Of a stretch of DNA of 58,400 nt, positions 27,111 through 34,851 are shown piece by piece. Every line of letters begins with the position of its first letter. Within the stretch, counting starts at the first letter, position 1. Origin of the DNA: Paludibacterium sp. (GTDB taxonomy: Bacteria > Pseudomonadota > Gammaproteobacteria > Burkholderiales > Chromobacteriaceae); the NCBI RefSeq assembly GCF_019232825.1, contig NZ_JAFAND010000038.1, forward strand, positions 1 through 58,400. Reading direction: 5' to 3'. The position numbers were made by a program, and so were the translations under genes. Below the pieces are notes generated by a model. That model saw nothing but the letters and a program-made list of their open reading frames with translations. It did no database searches and was not told where the DNA came from.

Positions 27111-27343
27111 CAGTTGACTAACTCGGCGAGCAGTTGATTTGGATCAACCGGCCACATTGCTTCTTTAGCGACCATTAATATAGAATCATTTTCGAATATA
27201 ACAACTGCATCGACGATCCTAACGATCGCAGATTGCTCGTGCACTGCGAGCCCTATGCCTTTTTCGGTTCTCCCATTGAGAGTCCAACCCGTTTTGTCAT
27301 CCCCGGGGCATGTCCTCGGCATACGTATTCCGTTACAGACCAC
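27098..27343 (-). CDS. Hypothetical short ORF of uncertain reality
   Basis: An 81-codon frame opens at GTG 27343 (ATG 27322 is the alternative). Its protein (segments TGWTLNGRTEKGIGLAVHEQ and VDAVVIFENDSILMVAKEAM) is not recognised. The base composition is lower in GC than the neighbouring genes, and the frame ends at the AT-rich island. It may be a small unknown gene or the tail of a decayed one. No convincing ribosome site is seen. Confidence 0.3.
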   Translation of the reverse strand: MVCNGIRMPRTCPGDDKTGWTLNGRTEKGIGLAVHEQSAIVRIVDAVVIFENDSILMVAKEAMWPVDPNQLLAELVNWNNL

Positions 27344-27427
27344 TCAGACTACCCCATGCTGAATCGGTCGTATGACGTGATTTCTACTGCCTAGCGCCGC
27401 AGACCGCGGCGCGGTCAGGTCAAAACG

Positions 27428-27485
27428 CGCGCCCCAACGGGCGCACCCTGCGCGCTATGGTGCGTTGCAATGCGAACGCACTCAA
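27428..27485 (+). promoter_or_regulatory. Structured leader upstream of the Arg-rich ORF and potE
   Basis: Two hairpins are visible: GCGCCC-CAAC-GGGCGC (about 27432-27447) and GTGCGTT with AACGCAC flanking an eight-base loop (about 27461-27482), followed within about ten bases by a T-run. The region 27344-27592 otherwise has no supportable gene and reads as the 5' leader of the potE transcript. Confidence 0.45.
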
Positions 27486-27592
27486 CACCCTGTTTTTAAC
27501 CGCCATCTCGGCGAAGCCGTTTGCTTGCGCCCGCACAATGCCAATGACATTAAAAAGCAAGCGTTTTCCAACCCGTCAAGGAGAAAGGTCGA

Positions 27593-27664
27593 TTGATCCG
27601 CACACTCCGCCGTACTCGCGCCTTATGGCGCACGCTGCAAAGCACCCGTAAATTTTTCAAATAA
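27593..27664 (+). CDS. Arg-rich leader peptide upstream of potE
   Basis: A 23-codon ORF starts at TTG 27593, nine bases after a consensus ribosome site AAGGAG (27578-27583), and stops 19 bases before the potE ATG. Six of its codons are Arg (CGC or CGT), two are Lys, and the C-terminus is KFFK. In E. coli the speF-potE operon is controlled by an ornithine-sensing, Arg-rich nascent peptide (SpeFL). This ORF is not an obvious homologue but is analogous in place and composition. The strong ribosome site and the absence of any other gene in the leader support its reality. It was too short for automatic ORF listing. Confidence 0.6.
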   Translation: MIRTLRRTRALWRTLQSTRKFFK

Positions 27665-27683
27665 CCTTTCGCTTGGAATCATC

Positions 27684-29018
27684 ATGTCATCCAGTTCTAC
27701 CCAAAGCACCAAAATGGGGGTGGTCGGCCTGACCATCATCGTCGCCGTCAATATGATGGGCTCCGGTATCATCATGCTGCCCGCAAGCCTGGCCAAAGTC
27801 GGCACCATCTCGCTATTGTCGTGGATCGTCACCGCGCTGGGATCGATGGCGCTGGCCTACTCGTTCGCGCAGTGCGGCTTCTTCGTCACCCGCTCCGGCG
27901 GCATGTCGGCCTACGCCGAGGAAGCGCACGGCAAATCGTCGTTCTTCCTGGCCTCCTATACCTATTACCTGTCGCTGGCCATCGCCAACGTCGCCATCGC
28001 CATCACCGCCATCGGTTATCTGTCGCCGTTCGTGCCTTGGCTCTCGGCCGCGCCGGTCAATACCTGCATCGGCGTGATCGCCTTACTATGGCTGACCGCC
28101 GTCGCCAACTTCGGCGGCGCGCGCATCACCGGCCGCATCAGCGGCGTGACGGTCTGGGGAGTGATCATTCCGGTTGCGACGCTCGCCATCTTCGGCTGGT
28201 TCTGGTTTGACCCGCACCTGTTCGTCAGCGCCTGGAACGTGCAGCACAAGCCGTTCGGCGAGGCGATCTCGTCCAGCATCGCGCTCACGCTGTGGGCCTT
28301 CCTCGGCATGGAATCGGCCTGCGCCAACTCCGACGCGGTGGAAAACCCCAAGAAAAACGTGCCGATCGCCGTCATGGCCGGCACCGGCATTGCCGCGGTC
28401 ATCTACATCCTGTCGACCGCCGCCATGCAAGGCATCGTGCCCAACCACGCGCTGGCCAACTCGTCGGCGCCGTTCGGCCTGGCCTTTAGCCTCTTGTTCT
28501 CCCCGGCATTGGGCAGTATCGTCAGCCTGCTCGCCGTCGTCGCCTGCACGGGCTCCCTGCTCGGCTGGCAGTTCACTATTGCCCAGGTATCGAAATCCGC
28601 CGCCGATCACGGCATGTTCGCCAAGGTATTCAGCGCAGTGAACAGCAAGGACGCACCGGTCAAAGGCATGGTCATCATCACCGTCGTGCAAACGCTGATC
28701 TCGCTGATGACCATTTCGCCGAGCCTCAACCAGCAATTCAATGCCTTGGTCAACCTGGCGGTGTTTACCAATGTCGTGCCCTACATCCTGTCGCTGACCG
28801 CGCTGTTCGCCATCATGAAAAAGCACCATGTCGCCCGCGCCACCTATACCCGCAATCTGATCATCGTGATGGTCGCGCTGGTCTACAGCCTGTACGGCAT
28901 CTATGCCGCCGGCACCGACGCGGTGTTCTGGGGCGCGCTGGTGATGCTCACCGGCTACATCCTTTACGGCTTGCGCGCCGATCGGTTCCCGTCGCCGGTT
29001 GCCGACAACGCCCATTAA
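27684..29018 (+). CDS. potE: Putrescine:ornithine antiporter PotE
   Basis: The 444-residue APC-superfamily transporter has about twelve membrane helices. Extended matches to E. coli PotE are recognisable: MGVVGLTIIVAVNMMGSGII near the N-terminus, NFGGARITG, ALTLWAFLGMESACAN, GSLLGWQFTIAQV and TISPSLNQQFNALVNLAV. PotE exchanges putrescine for ornithine, or takes up putrescine with protons. No ornithine decarboxylase gene (speF) accompanies it here; instead ctlX, which forms ornithine from citrulline, lies just downstream on the opposite strand. Translation may be coupled to the Arg-rich leader ORF, since only a weak GGAA precedes the ATG. Confidence 0.93.
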   Translation: MSSSSTQSTKMGVVGLTIIVAVNMMGSGIIMLPASLAKVGTISLLSWIVTALGSMALAYSFAQCGFFVTRSGGMSAYAEEAHGKSSFFLASYTYYLSLAIANVAIAITAIGYLSPFVPWLSAAPVNTCIGVIALLWLTAVANFGGARITGRISGVTVWGVIIPVATLAIFGWFWFDPHLFVSAWNVQHKPFGEAISSSIALTLWAFLGMESACANSDAVENPKKNVPIAVMAGTGIAAVIYILSTAAMQGIVPNHALANSSAPFGLAFSLLFSPALGSIVSLLAVVACTGSLLGWQFTIAQVSKSAADHGMFAKVFSAVNSKDAPVKGMVIITVVQTLISLMTISPSLNQQFNALVNLAVFTNVVPYILSLTALFAIMKKHHVARATYTRNLIIVMVALVYSLYGIYAAGTDAVFWGALVMLTGYILYGLRADRFPSPVADNAH

Positions 29019-29040
29019 CGCGCATAGCGCACCAAACAAA

Positions 29041-29082
29041 ACCGCCGGCACGGTTTCCCGTGCCGGCGGTTCAGGCTGTTTT
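29041..29082 (+). terminator. potE terminator, first copy
   Basis: ACCGCCGGCACGG (29041-29053), a TTTC loop and its exact complement form a 13-bp stem. The T-run that should follow is interrupted by TCAGGC, where the interspersed repeat begins. An identical hairpin recurs at 29236-29265. Confidence 0.75.
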
Positions 29083-29233
29083 TAGTGGTTTGTAGCGGTC
29101 CCGGAGGACCCGGCAAAGCCGGGCCTCAGTGGCAACTTACTGATTTCGCAGCCTGATCATCGATTCCCACTCCCCCCGCCCTCTCCCTGAGAGGGGGCGC
29201 TCGCTTCGCGAGCATGGGTTTGTCAACACACTC
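29073..29233. repeat. Interspersed intergenic repeat element, copy 1
   Basis: This is an element of about 161 bp shared with 32416-32578. It runs from AGGCTGTT to GTCAACACACTC and contains the small palindromes CCCGGCAAAGCCGGG, CCCTCTCCCTGAGAGGG and GCTCGCTTCGCGAGC. Both copies lie between genes and encode nothing supportable. This copy sits between two identical copies of the potE terminator hairpin. The ends in copy 2 (TGTTGA and TCAACA) form a short terminal inverted repeat. Confidence 0.8.
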
Positions 29234-29235
29234 AA

Positions 29236-29271
29236 ACCGCCGGCACGGTTTCCCGTGCCGGCGGTTTTTTT
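29236..29271. terminator. Terminator hairpin, second identical copy (between potE and ctlX)
   Basis: The same 13-bp stem as at 29041-29070 (ACCGCCGGCACGG, TTTC loop) is here followed by seven T residues. It can terminate potE transcripts. On the minus strand its A-rich flank gives a weaker T-run for ctlX, so the hairpin may serve both convergent genes. Confidence 0.85.
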
Positions 29272-29293
29272 CTCTCCCTGACTGAGGCCGCGC

Positions 29294-30274
29294 TTAGGCC
29301 AGATACGGCGAGTCGTCCTGGCGGGTATGCTCTTCCGGCAGCACGATGGCTTGGCTCGGCGTGCGCGGCGGCAAGTGCAGCTCCGCCACCATGCAGCGGG
29401 CGCCGCCGCCGCCGAGGCGTTCGATCGTCTCGACCGGCGCTTGCACGGGAACCACGTACTTCAAGATCTGCTCCTGCTGGCTCTGGCTCAGCGATCCCCA
29501 TGCTTGGCGCGACAGCGCCAGCACCGGCTGCCCCTTGTGGCCCTGAAGCTCGATACAGTTGCCGGCGAAGTGCTCGACCTGATCCAGCGTGATATCGACG
29601 ATTTCCTTGCCGCTCTTTTCCAGCGACTGCACCACCGCCTTGCGCTCGTACGGACTCAGGATCGACTCCAGGCAGACCACCGCCATCTTGGTGCCGACGT
29701 GCATCATCACGTTGGTGTGATAGATCGGCATGTTGCTCTTGTCGACCGCGGTGAACCATACGGTGCTGTAGCCCATGACCTTGGCGAAGGCGCTTTCCAC
29801 CATTTCATGGCTGCGCGACGAGCGGCATACGTAGGCGATGCAATGATCGCGGTCGAGCACCATCGAGCCGGTTCCCTCGAGGAAGTATTCCTTCGATTCG
29901 TACGAGCTGAAGTCCATCACCGACGAAATGTCGAAGCGTTCGCCGATGCATTCCAAAATGTCGCGGCGGCGCTCGAGACGGCGGTTCAACGCTTCCATCG
30001 GATACAGGATCACCGTGCCGTCTTCATGGGTGGTAATCCAGTTGTTCGGGAAAATCGAGTCCGGCGTGTGCGGAGACTGACGGTCCTGAATCACCAGCAC
30101 GTCGACGCCGGCTTCGCGCAGCAGCGCGACATACTCGTCGAACTCCTTGACCGCCGCCGCTTGCGCCGCTTCAGGCGTCAGGTCGGAGTGCTGGAAGGTA
30201 TTGCTGCCGGCGGTATCCGGGTTGCTGGTGAAGTTGGTCGGACGGACCATCAGAATGTGATTCGTGGTTTGCAT
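29294..30274 (-). CDS. ctlX: Citrulline hydrolase CtlX / DDAH-family amidinohydrolase
   Basis: The 326-residue protein is a guanidine-modifying enzyme of the pentein fold. Visible features are MVRPTNFTSNPDTAGSN, SIFPNNWITTHEDG, YFLEGTGSMVLDRD, the catalytic His in PIYHTNVMMHVG, and the catalytic Cys in GGGGARCMVAEL. It matches the CtlX type, which hydrolyses citrulline to ornithine, CO2 and ammonia; arginine deiminase or DDAH activity is the alternative. I chose ATG 30274, with GAGG eight bases upstream, over the longer frame. It is divergent from the Lrp-type regulator and convergent with potE, which fits a citrulline/ornithine module. Confidence 0.87.
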   Translation of the reverse strand: MQTTNHILMVRPTNFTSNPDTAGSNTFQHSDLTPEAAQAAAVKEFDEYVALLREAGVDVLVIQDRQSPHTPDSIFPNNWITTHEDGTVILYPMEALNRRLERRRDILECIGERFDISSVMDFSSYESKEYFLEGTGSMVLDRDHCIAYVCRSSRSHEMVESAFAKVMGYSTVWFTAVDKSNMPIYHTNVMMHVGTKMAVVCLESILSPYERKAVVQSLEKSGKEIVDITLDQVEHFAGNCIELQGHKGQPVLALSRQAWGSLSQSQQEQILKYVVPVQAPVETIERLGGGGARCMVAELHLPPRTPSQAIVLPEEHTRQDDSPYLA

Positions 30275-30449
30275 GACTTGACCTCGCAAAGAAATCAGGC
30301 AGGTGAGAAAGGGCATCATTGTGCGAGCATTCGCCCGACAATTCCGGCTGTAATCAATGTTGACTGACAGCGTTTTCTGTTATATTCGCACGTGTTACAG
30401 CAGATTCCGCTGCAACCCTTTAAAACCAACACTCTCCAGGGCCTTCGCC

Positions 30450-30944
30450 ATGAAACAGGACGACAAGAACAAAGCGCTCAAGCAGCTAGATCGCATTGAC
30501 CGCAAAATCCTTGAGGTTCTGCGCCACGATGGCCGCATCACCTACCAACGGCTATCCGAAATTGTGTATCTGACACCCCGCCCCTGCCAGGAGAGGGTTC
30601 GCCGGCTGGAACAAGCCGGCATCATCCGCGGCTACACCGCCATCATCGATGACGGCGTGCACCGGCTTGGCGTCACGCTGCACGCCAAGATCGCCTTTTC
30701 CAGCCAGAGCGGCCGCTCGGCCCAGCAAGCCTTCGAGGCCGAGGTACGCCAGCGTCCCGAGGTGCTCGACTGCTGGCTGGTCAGTGGACAGTTCGACTAT
30801 GTGGTGCGCATTCACTGCGCCGACATGGATCAATACCGCACCTTGACCAGCGAATGGCTGGCAAGCGACGTGTTCAAGATCGAAAAGATCGTCAGCGACC
30901 CGGAGATGCAGGTCATCAAAGGCGCCGGTATTACCAAGAAATAA
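30450..30944 (+). CDS. Lrp/AsnC-family transcriptional regulator
   Basis: The 164-residue regulator has an N-terminal helix-turn-helix (about 14-65, LDRIDRKILEVLRHDGRITY then PRPCQERVRRLEQAGII) and a C-terminal RAM ligand-binding domain (about 75-155, with RPEVLDCWLVSGQFDYVVRI). Such proteins bind amino acids as octamers and control divergent neighbours. Its likely target is ctlX across the 175-base gap 30275-30449, with an amino acid such as arginine, ornithine or citrulline as ligand (inference). ATG 30450 is used because the domain starts there. A weak promoter candidate, TTGACT at 30360 with TATATT 15 bases on, lies in the gap. Confidence 0.9.
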   Translation: MKQDDKNKALKQLDRIDRKILEVLRHDGRITYQRLSEIVYLTPRPCQERVRRLEQAGIIRGYTAIIDDGVHRLGVTLHAKIAFSSQSGRSAQQAFEAEVRQRPEVLDCWLVSGQFDYVVRIHCADMDQYRTLTSEWLASDVFKIEKIVSDPEMQVIKGAGITKK

Positions 30945-31007
30945 ATTAACCTTTCCTGATATAGCTTTAATATACACTGCCAATTCACCAGCGCCATTTG
31001 GCTTGGA

Positions 31008-31949
31008 TCAAGCTCCTGGCGCGGGAAAGTCGTAGGGACGCATACGCACGGTTTGCGGGTCGAGCGCATAGCGCTCCAGCGCGGTGAGTTTGCCGATGTG
31101 GCAAGGGAAGGAACGCCCGCCGAATACCTGGGCGTGGATGCTGTCGAGCACGGCGCGCAGCTCGGTTTTGTCCTTGCAACGGCGTAGCCAGCTCTTGGGC
31201 AGATAGCGCGTATCGGCGCCGTCCTGCCACTGGAAGCCGCCGATGGCCTTGAGCTTGTCCTTGTCGTCGAAACGCACTTGCAGATTCAAGAGAAACGACG
31301 GTTTATCGGCGCTTTGCAACAGCGCCGCCAGCGCGGTTTCGCCGCGCGGGGCCAGCACTTGGCCAAGCATGAACAACAAGGCCCAACAGTCGTTGAGCGC
31401 GCGATGGCTATCGTAGAAGTAGCCGCAGTGATACACCAGCAGCTCCAACTTGGCGCTGGTGAAGCCCGCCTCCATCCAGTCGATCTCATTGACCGAGCAG
31501 GCAAACGACTTGTCATCGAACACCGGCCAGCGCCGCGCCAGGAACGGCCGGTCAAAGGCGGCGTTATGGGCAATCACCAGATCGGCCTGGCGCGCCAGAC
31601 TGTCGACGCGGGCATCATCCATGCGCTGGCCGGCCAAATCGGCATCGGTGAGGCCGGTGACCGTCTGCACGACGCGCGACAGCGGCTGTCCCGGATCTTC
31701 CAGCCCATCGTACTGATCTTCCAGCGCCAGCCACTCGCCGGTATCGCGACGGTAGCGCACGAGCAGCATGCCAACCTCGATGATCTGGTCGTGCCATTTG
31801 TCCATACCGGTGGTTTCGGTATCGACGATCAGCGCCAGGCCGGTTTCGCCGTCCGGCACCGACGGTGCAGGCAACCGCTCCGGCACGCGGCGCAAAATAC
31901 GGAATTCGGGATCGGCGGCAATCAGTTGTAGCGCTTCGGGCGTGTTCAT
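31008..31949 (-). CDS. DEDDh-family 3'-5' exonuclease (DnaQ-like)
   Basis: The 313-residue protein has an RNase-T/DnaQ-type exonuclease domain at about residues 30-210. The three acidic motifs are LALIVDTETTGMDKW (DxE), VIAHNAAFDRPFL (Asp), and DSHRALNDCWALLFML (HxxxxD). The C-terminal 100 residues (with FDDKDKLKAIGGFQW and KTELRAVLDSIHAQVFGG) match no domain that I can name, and may bind substrate. It could be a proofreading-like or DNA-repair nuclease; the target is unknown. ATG 31949 begins the domain-bearing part; the frame upstream of it has no family-like sequence. Confidence 0.82.
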   Translation of the reverse strand: MNTPEALQLIAADPEFRILRRVPERLPAPSVPDGETGLALIVDTETTGMDKWHDQIIEVGMLLVRYRRDTGEWLALEDQYDGLEDPGQPLSRVVQTVTGLTDADLAGQRMDDARVDSLARQADLVIAHNAAFDRPFLARRWPVFDDKSFACSVNEIDWMEAGFTSAKLELLVYHCGYFYDSHRALNDCWALLFMLGQVLAPRGETALAALLQSADKPSFLLNLQVRFDDKDKLKAIGGFQWQDGADTRYLPKSWLRRCKDKTELRAVLDSIHAQVFGGRSFPCHIGKLTALERYALDPQTVRMRPYDFPAPGA

Positions 31950-32185
31950 GGTGGTCGGCAGTCGAATACAATCCGGGCATGATAGCGCGCCATTCCCATG
32001 CGGAACATCGTTTTCCGCGCCATTAGGCCGCTGCCGAAGCCGATACCGCCATCGAAAGCGGGTTTTCTTATCTGTCCGAACGGACTGGCCGGCAACGCAC
32101 GACACCATAGCTGCAAATTGGCGAAGATTAACTAGAATGGGGGTTAGGGTCCTTAGCGCCCTCACTCTCGGCAAAGGAGTCCACC

Positions 32186-32389
32186 ATGTCCATTAGCCCG
32201 GTTTCGTCTGGTAACAGCCAGCTCTACACCCAGGCCACCGCCACGACGCCGACCGCCGCCGCCAACCAGGTCAACGGCAAGCACAAGCATCAAGGCGAAC
32301 AGGCGCAAAACGACCAAACGCAACCCGCCCCACCCAGCGTCAACACCAGTGGGCAAACCACCGGCCGGCTGATCAACACCACCGCCTAA
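32186..32389 (+). CDS. Small Ala/Gln/Thr-rich protein of unknown function
   Basis: The 67-residue protein lacks a signal peptide or membrane helix. It begins MSISPVSSGNSQLYTQATAT, carries a basic patch (GKHKHQ) and ends in low-complexity Thr/Asn sequence. A strong ribosome site AAAGGAG, nine bases before the ATG, supports translation. The start resembles the MQI/MHIS-type N-termini of the 23519 and 24830 proteins, but no domain is shared. I do not recognise a family. Confidence 0.55.
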   Translation: MSISPVSSGNSQLYTQATATTPTAAANQVNGKHKHQGEQAQNDQTQPAPPSVNTSGQTTGRLINTTA

Positions 32390-32415
32390 GGTCTGTTTGC
32401 CCTCCGGTTTAACGC

Positions 32416-32578
32416 AGGCTGTTGATTTAGTGGTTTGCAGCGGTTGGGGAGGGCCCGGCAAAGCCGGGCCTCAGTGGCAACAGACTGATTTCGCAGCCTG
32501 CCCATCGATTCCCTCTCCCCCTGCCCTCTCCCTGAGAGGGGGCGCTCGCTTCGCGAGCAAGAGTTTGTCAACACCCTC
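32416..32578. repeat. Interspersed intergenic repeat element, copy 2
   Basis: This is the second copy of the element at 29073-29233, with the same palindromes (CCCGGCAAAGCCGGG and GCTCGCTTCGCGAGC). Its ends read CTGTTGA and GTCAACAC, a short terminal inverted repeat. Like copy 1, its right end lies within three bases of a strong hairpin. The rest of the gap 32390-32795 holds that hairpin and the M13 peptidase promoter region. Confidence 0.8.
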
Positions 32579-32579
32579 A

Positions 32580-32616
32580 CGCAGGCCATCACCGCCAACG
32601 GCGGTGATGGCCTGCG
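32580..32616 (+). terminator. 17-bp hairpin after the small protein gene
   Basis: A perfect 17-bp stem with an AAC loop starts CGCAGGCCATCACCGCC. No T-run follows, so termination would be weak or factor-assisted. The repeat element separates it from the upstream gene whose terminator it may once have been. Confidence 0.5.
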
Positions 32617-32795
32617 ACGTCTTGACTTTCGCTGACTGACCTTCCTGACAGATCCCGTGCCGAACGTCTCCGCGCGACAATGCGCGCTGCCGCGGGGATC
32701 GGCTCGGCCAAACAAGACGGTGATATCATGGCCGGATTTGGCTTCATGCCCTTATGTTGCACCTCACCTTTGCTCATAACATAAGAAAGAAACCC

Positions 32796-34805
32796 ATGAA
32801 ACGAACATCATTGGCATTATTGATCTGCCTAGCATTAACCCAGGGCGCCGCCGTGGGCGCGCCCGTTTCCGGCATCGATTTCAACGCCTTCGATCATTCC
32901 GTCCGCATCCAGGACGATATCTTCAGCGCGGTAAACGGCCAGTGGGTCAAAAACACGGCCATCCCCGACGATCACGCGTCCTACGGCAGCTTCAACATCC
33001 TGCGCGATCAGAACGAAGCCCGTAGCCGGCAGTTGATCCTCGGCGTCGACAAGCAGCCGGCCAGTGCGGAAGAGCGCAAATTGGCCGATTTGTACGCGAG
33101 CTTCCTCGACAGCAAGACGGCCGACAAGCGCGGTATCAAGCCCCTGACCGGCCGTCTGGCGCAGATCGCCGCCATCGACGATCGCGCGGCGCTGACCCGG
33201 CTGCTGGGCATGTGGCAAGCGACATCGGTCGATCTGCCGCTGCGCGTGAGCGTAGACCCCGATGCCGCCAATCCGACCATGACGCTACTTCAGCTCAATC
33301 AATCCGGGCTGGGGCTGCCGGACCGCGACTATTACCTGCAAAACGACGCGCGCTTTCAGGCGGCGCGCGAAGCTTATCTGGCCTATCTGACCCGACTGTT
33401 CACGCAGGCGGGGATGCAAGATGCCGCGCCGCGCGCGCAAGCGGTGATGGCATTGGAATCCCGCATCGCCCAAGCGCAGTGGGATAACGTCGCCAACCGC
33501 GACCCGGTCAAGACCTACAACCCGATGTCGCGCGGCCAACTACAGAAAGTCGCGCCGGCGGTCGAGTGGGCGCGTTGGTTCGAGGCCGCCGACCTGGGCA
33601 AGGTATCCAAGCTCAACCTGACTCAGCCGAGCTATGCCACGGCACTCGGCGGCATGCTCCAGGACACGCCGCTGCCGGTATGGCGCGACTATCTCAGCGC
33701 CCGATTGCTGGATGCCTACGCCCCTTTCCTGAGCAAACCGTTCGTCGACGCCAGCTTCGCATTCCATCAGCGCGCGCTGTCCGGGGTAAAGGAACAGCGC
33801 CCGCGCTGGAAAAACGGCGTAGCGCTGGCGGAATCATCGATGGGAGAGGCCTTGGGCAAACTGTACGTGGCCCAATACTTCCCACCCGAGGCCAAGGCGC
33901 GGATGGACCTGCTGGTGCAAAATCTGATGCAGGCCTATCGCCAGAGCATCGATACCCTGACATGGATGACCCCTGCCACACGCGCGGCAGCGCAAGAAAA
34001 GCTGGCGAAATATCAGATCAAGATCGGCTACCCGGTCAAATGGCGCGATTATGGCCAGCTTGTCATCGACCGCCATGACCTAGTCGGCAATGTGGGTCGC
34101 GTGGCCGAATTCCAGTACCGCTACAAGCTGAACAAACTGGGCAAACCGGTGGACCGCGCCGAGTGGCAGATGACGCCGCAAACGGTGAACGCCTATTACG
34201 ATCCGTCGTTGAACGAGATCGTCTTCCCGGCCGGCATTCTGCAGCCGCCGTTCTTCGATGCCCGCGCCGACGACGCGGTCAATTACGGCGCCATCGGCGC
34301 GGTGATCGGCCACGAAATCAGCCACGGCTTCGACGATCAGGGTAGTCAATTCGATGGCGACGGCAAACTGCGCAATTGGTGGACAACGGAAGACCGCGCG
34401 CGCTTCGAGGCGCTGACCGGCAAACTGGTGGCGCAATACGAAGCCTATGAGCCGCTGCCGGGCAAGCACATCAACGGCCGGCTGACCCTCGGCGAGAATA
34501 TCGCCGACAACGCCGGCTTGCAGATCGCCTACAAGGCCTACCACCTGTCGCTCGGTGGCAAAGCGCCCGCAGTCATCGACGGCCTCACCGGCGACCAGCG
34601 CTTCTTTATCGGCTTCGCCCAGGTTTGGCGAAACAAGATCAAGGACCAGGCACTACTCAAGCTGCTGGTGACCGACCCGCACTCACCGGCCAACTACCGG
34701 CCGCAAGGCGCGGCGGTGAACGCCGACGGCTTCTACGACGCCTTCGACGTCAAGCCAGGCGACAAGCTCTACAAGGCGCCGGCCGACCGCATTCGTCTCT
34801 GGTAA
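32796..34805 (+). CDS. M13-family zinc metallopeptidase (PepO/neprilysin-like)
   Basis: The 669-residue secreted peptidase has a signal peptide (MKRTSLALLICLALTQGAAV, cleavage near 20-26), so it is periplasmic or exported. Catalytic motifs are VIGHEISHGFDD (HExxH zinc site) and ENIADNAGL (third ligand and ENxxD), with the substrate-binding NAYYDPSLNEIVFPAGI. The length is typical for bacterial M13 enzymes, which cut peptides of limited size. I set ATG 32796 at the signal peptide start. The C-terminal IRLW corresponds to the usual family end. Confidence 0.93.
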   Translation: MKRTSLALLICLALTQGAAVGAPVSGIDFNAFDHSVRIQDDIFSAVNGQWVKNTAIPDDHASYGSFNILRDQNEARSRQLILGVDKQPASAEERKLADLYASFLDSKTADKRGIKPLTGRLAQIAAIDDRAALTRLLGMWQATSVDLPLRVSVDPDAANPTMTLLQLNQSGLGLPDRDYYLQNDARFQAAREAYLAYLTRLFTQAGMQDAAPRAQAVMALESRIAQAQWDNVANRDPVKTYNPMSRGQLQKVAPAVEWARWFEAADLGKVSKLNLTQPSYATALGGMLQDTPLPVWRDYLSARLLDAYAPFLSKPFVDASFAFHQRALSGVKEQRPRWKNGVALAESSMGEALGKLYVAQYFPPEAKARMDLLVQNLMQAYRQSIDTLTWMTPATRAAAQEKLAKYQIKIGYPVKWRDYGQLVIDRHDLVGNVGRVAEFQYRYKLNKLGKPVDRAEWQMTPQTVNAYYDPSLNEIVFPAGILQPPFFDARADDAVNYGAIGAVIGHEISHGFDDQGSQFDGDGKLRNWWTTEDRARFEALTGKLVAQYEAYEPLPGKHINGRLTLGENIADNAGLQIAYKAYHLSLGGKAPAVIDGLTGDQRFFIGFAQVWRNKIKDQALLKLLVTDPHSPANYRPQGAAVNADGFYDAFDVKPGDKLYKAPADRIRLW

Positions 34806-34817
34806 TCTCCTGTTGCG

Positions 34818-34843
34818 GCCCGGGTATCCCCGGGCTTTTTTTT
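34818..34843 (+). terminator. Terminator after the M13 peptidase gene
   Basis: GCCCGGG, a TATC loop and CCCGGGC form a 7-bp stem followed by eight T residues. Confidence 0.9.
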
Positions 34844-34851
34844 ATGCGCGA

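Noticed and set aside
29073-29233. Insertion sequence with transposase
   Set aside because: The repeat is far too short and has no coding frame.
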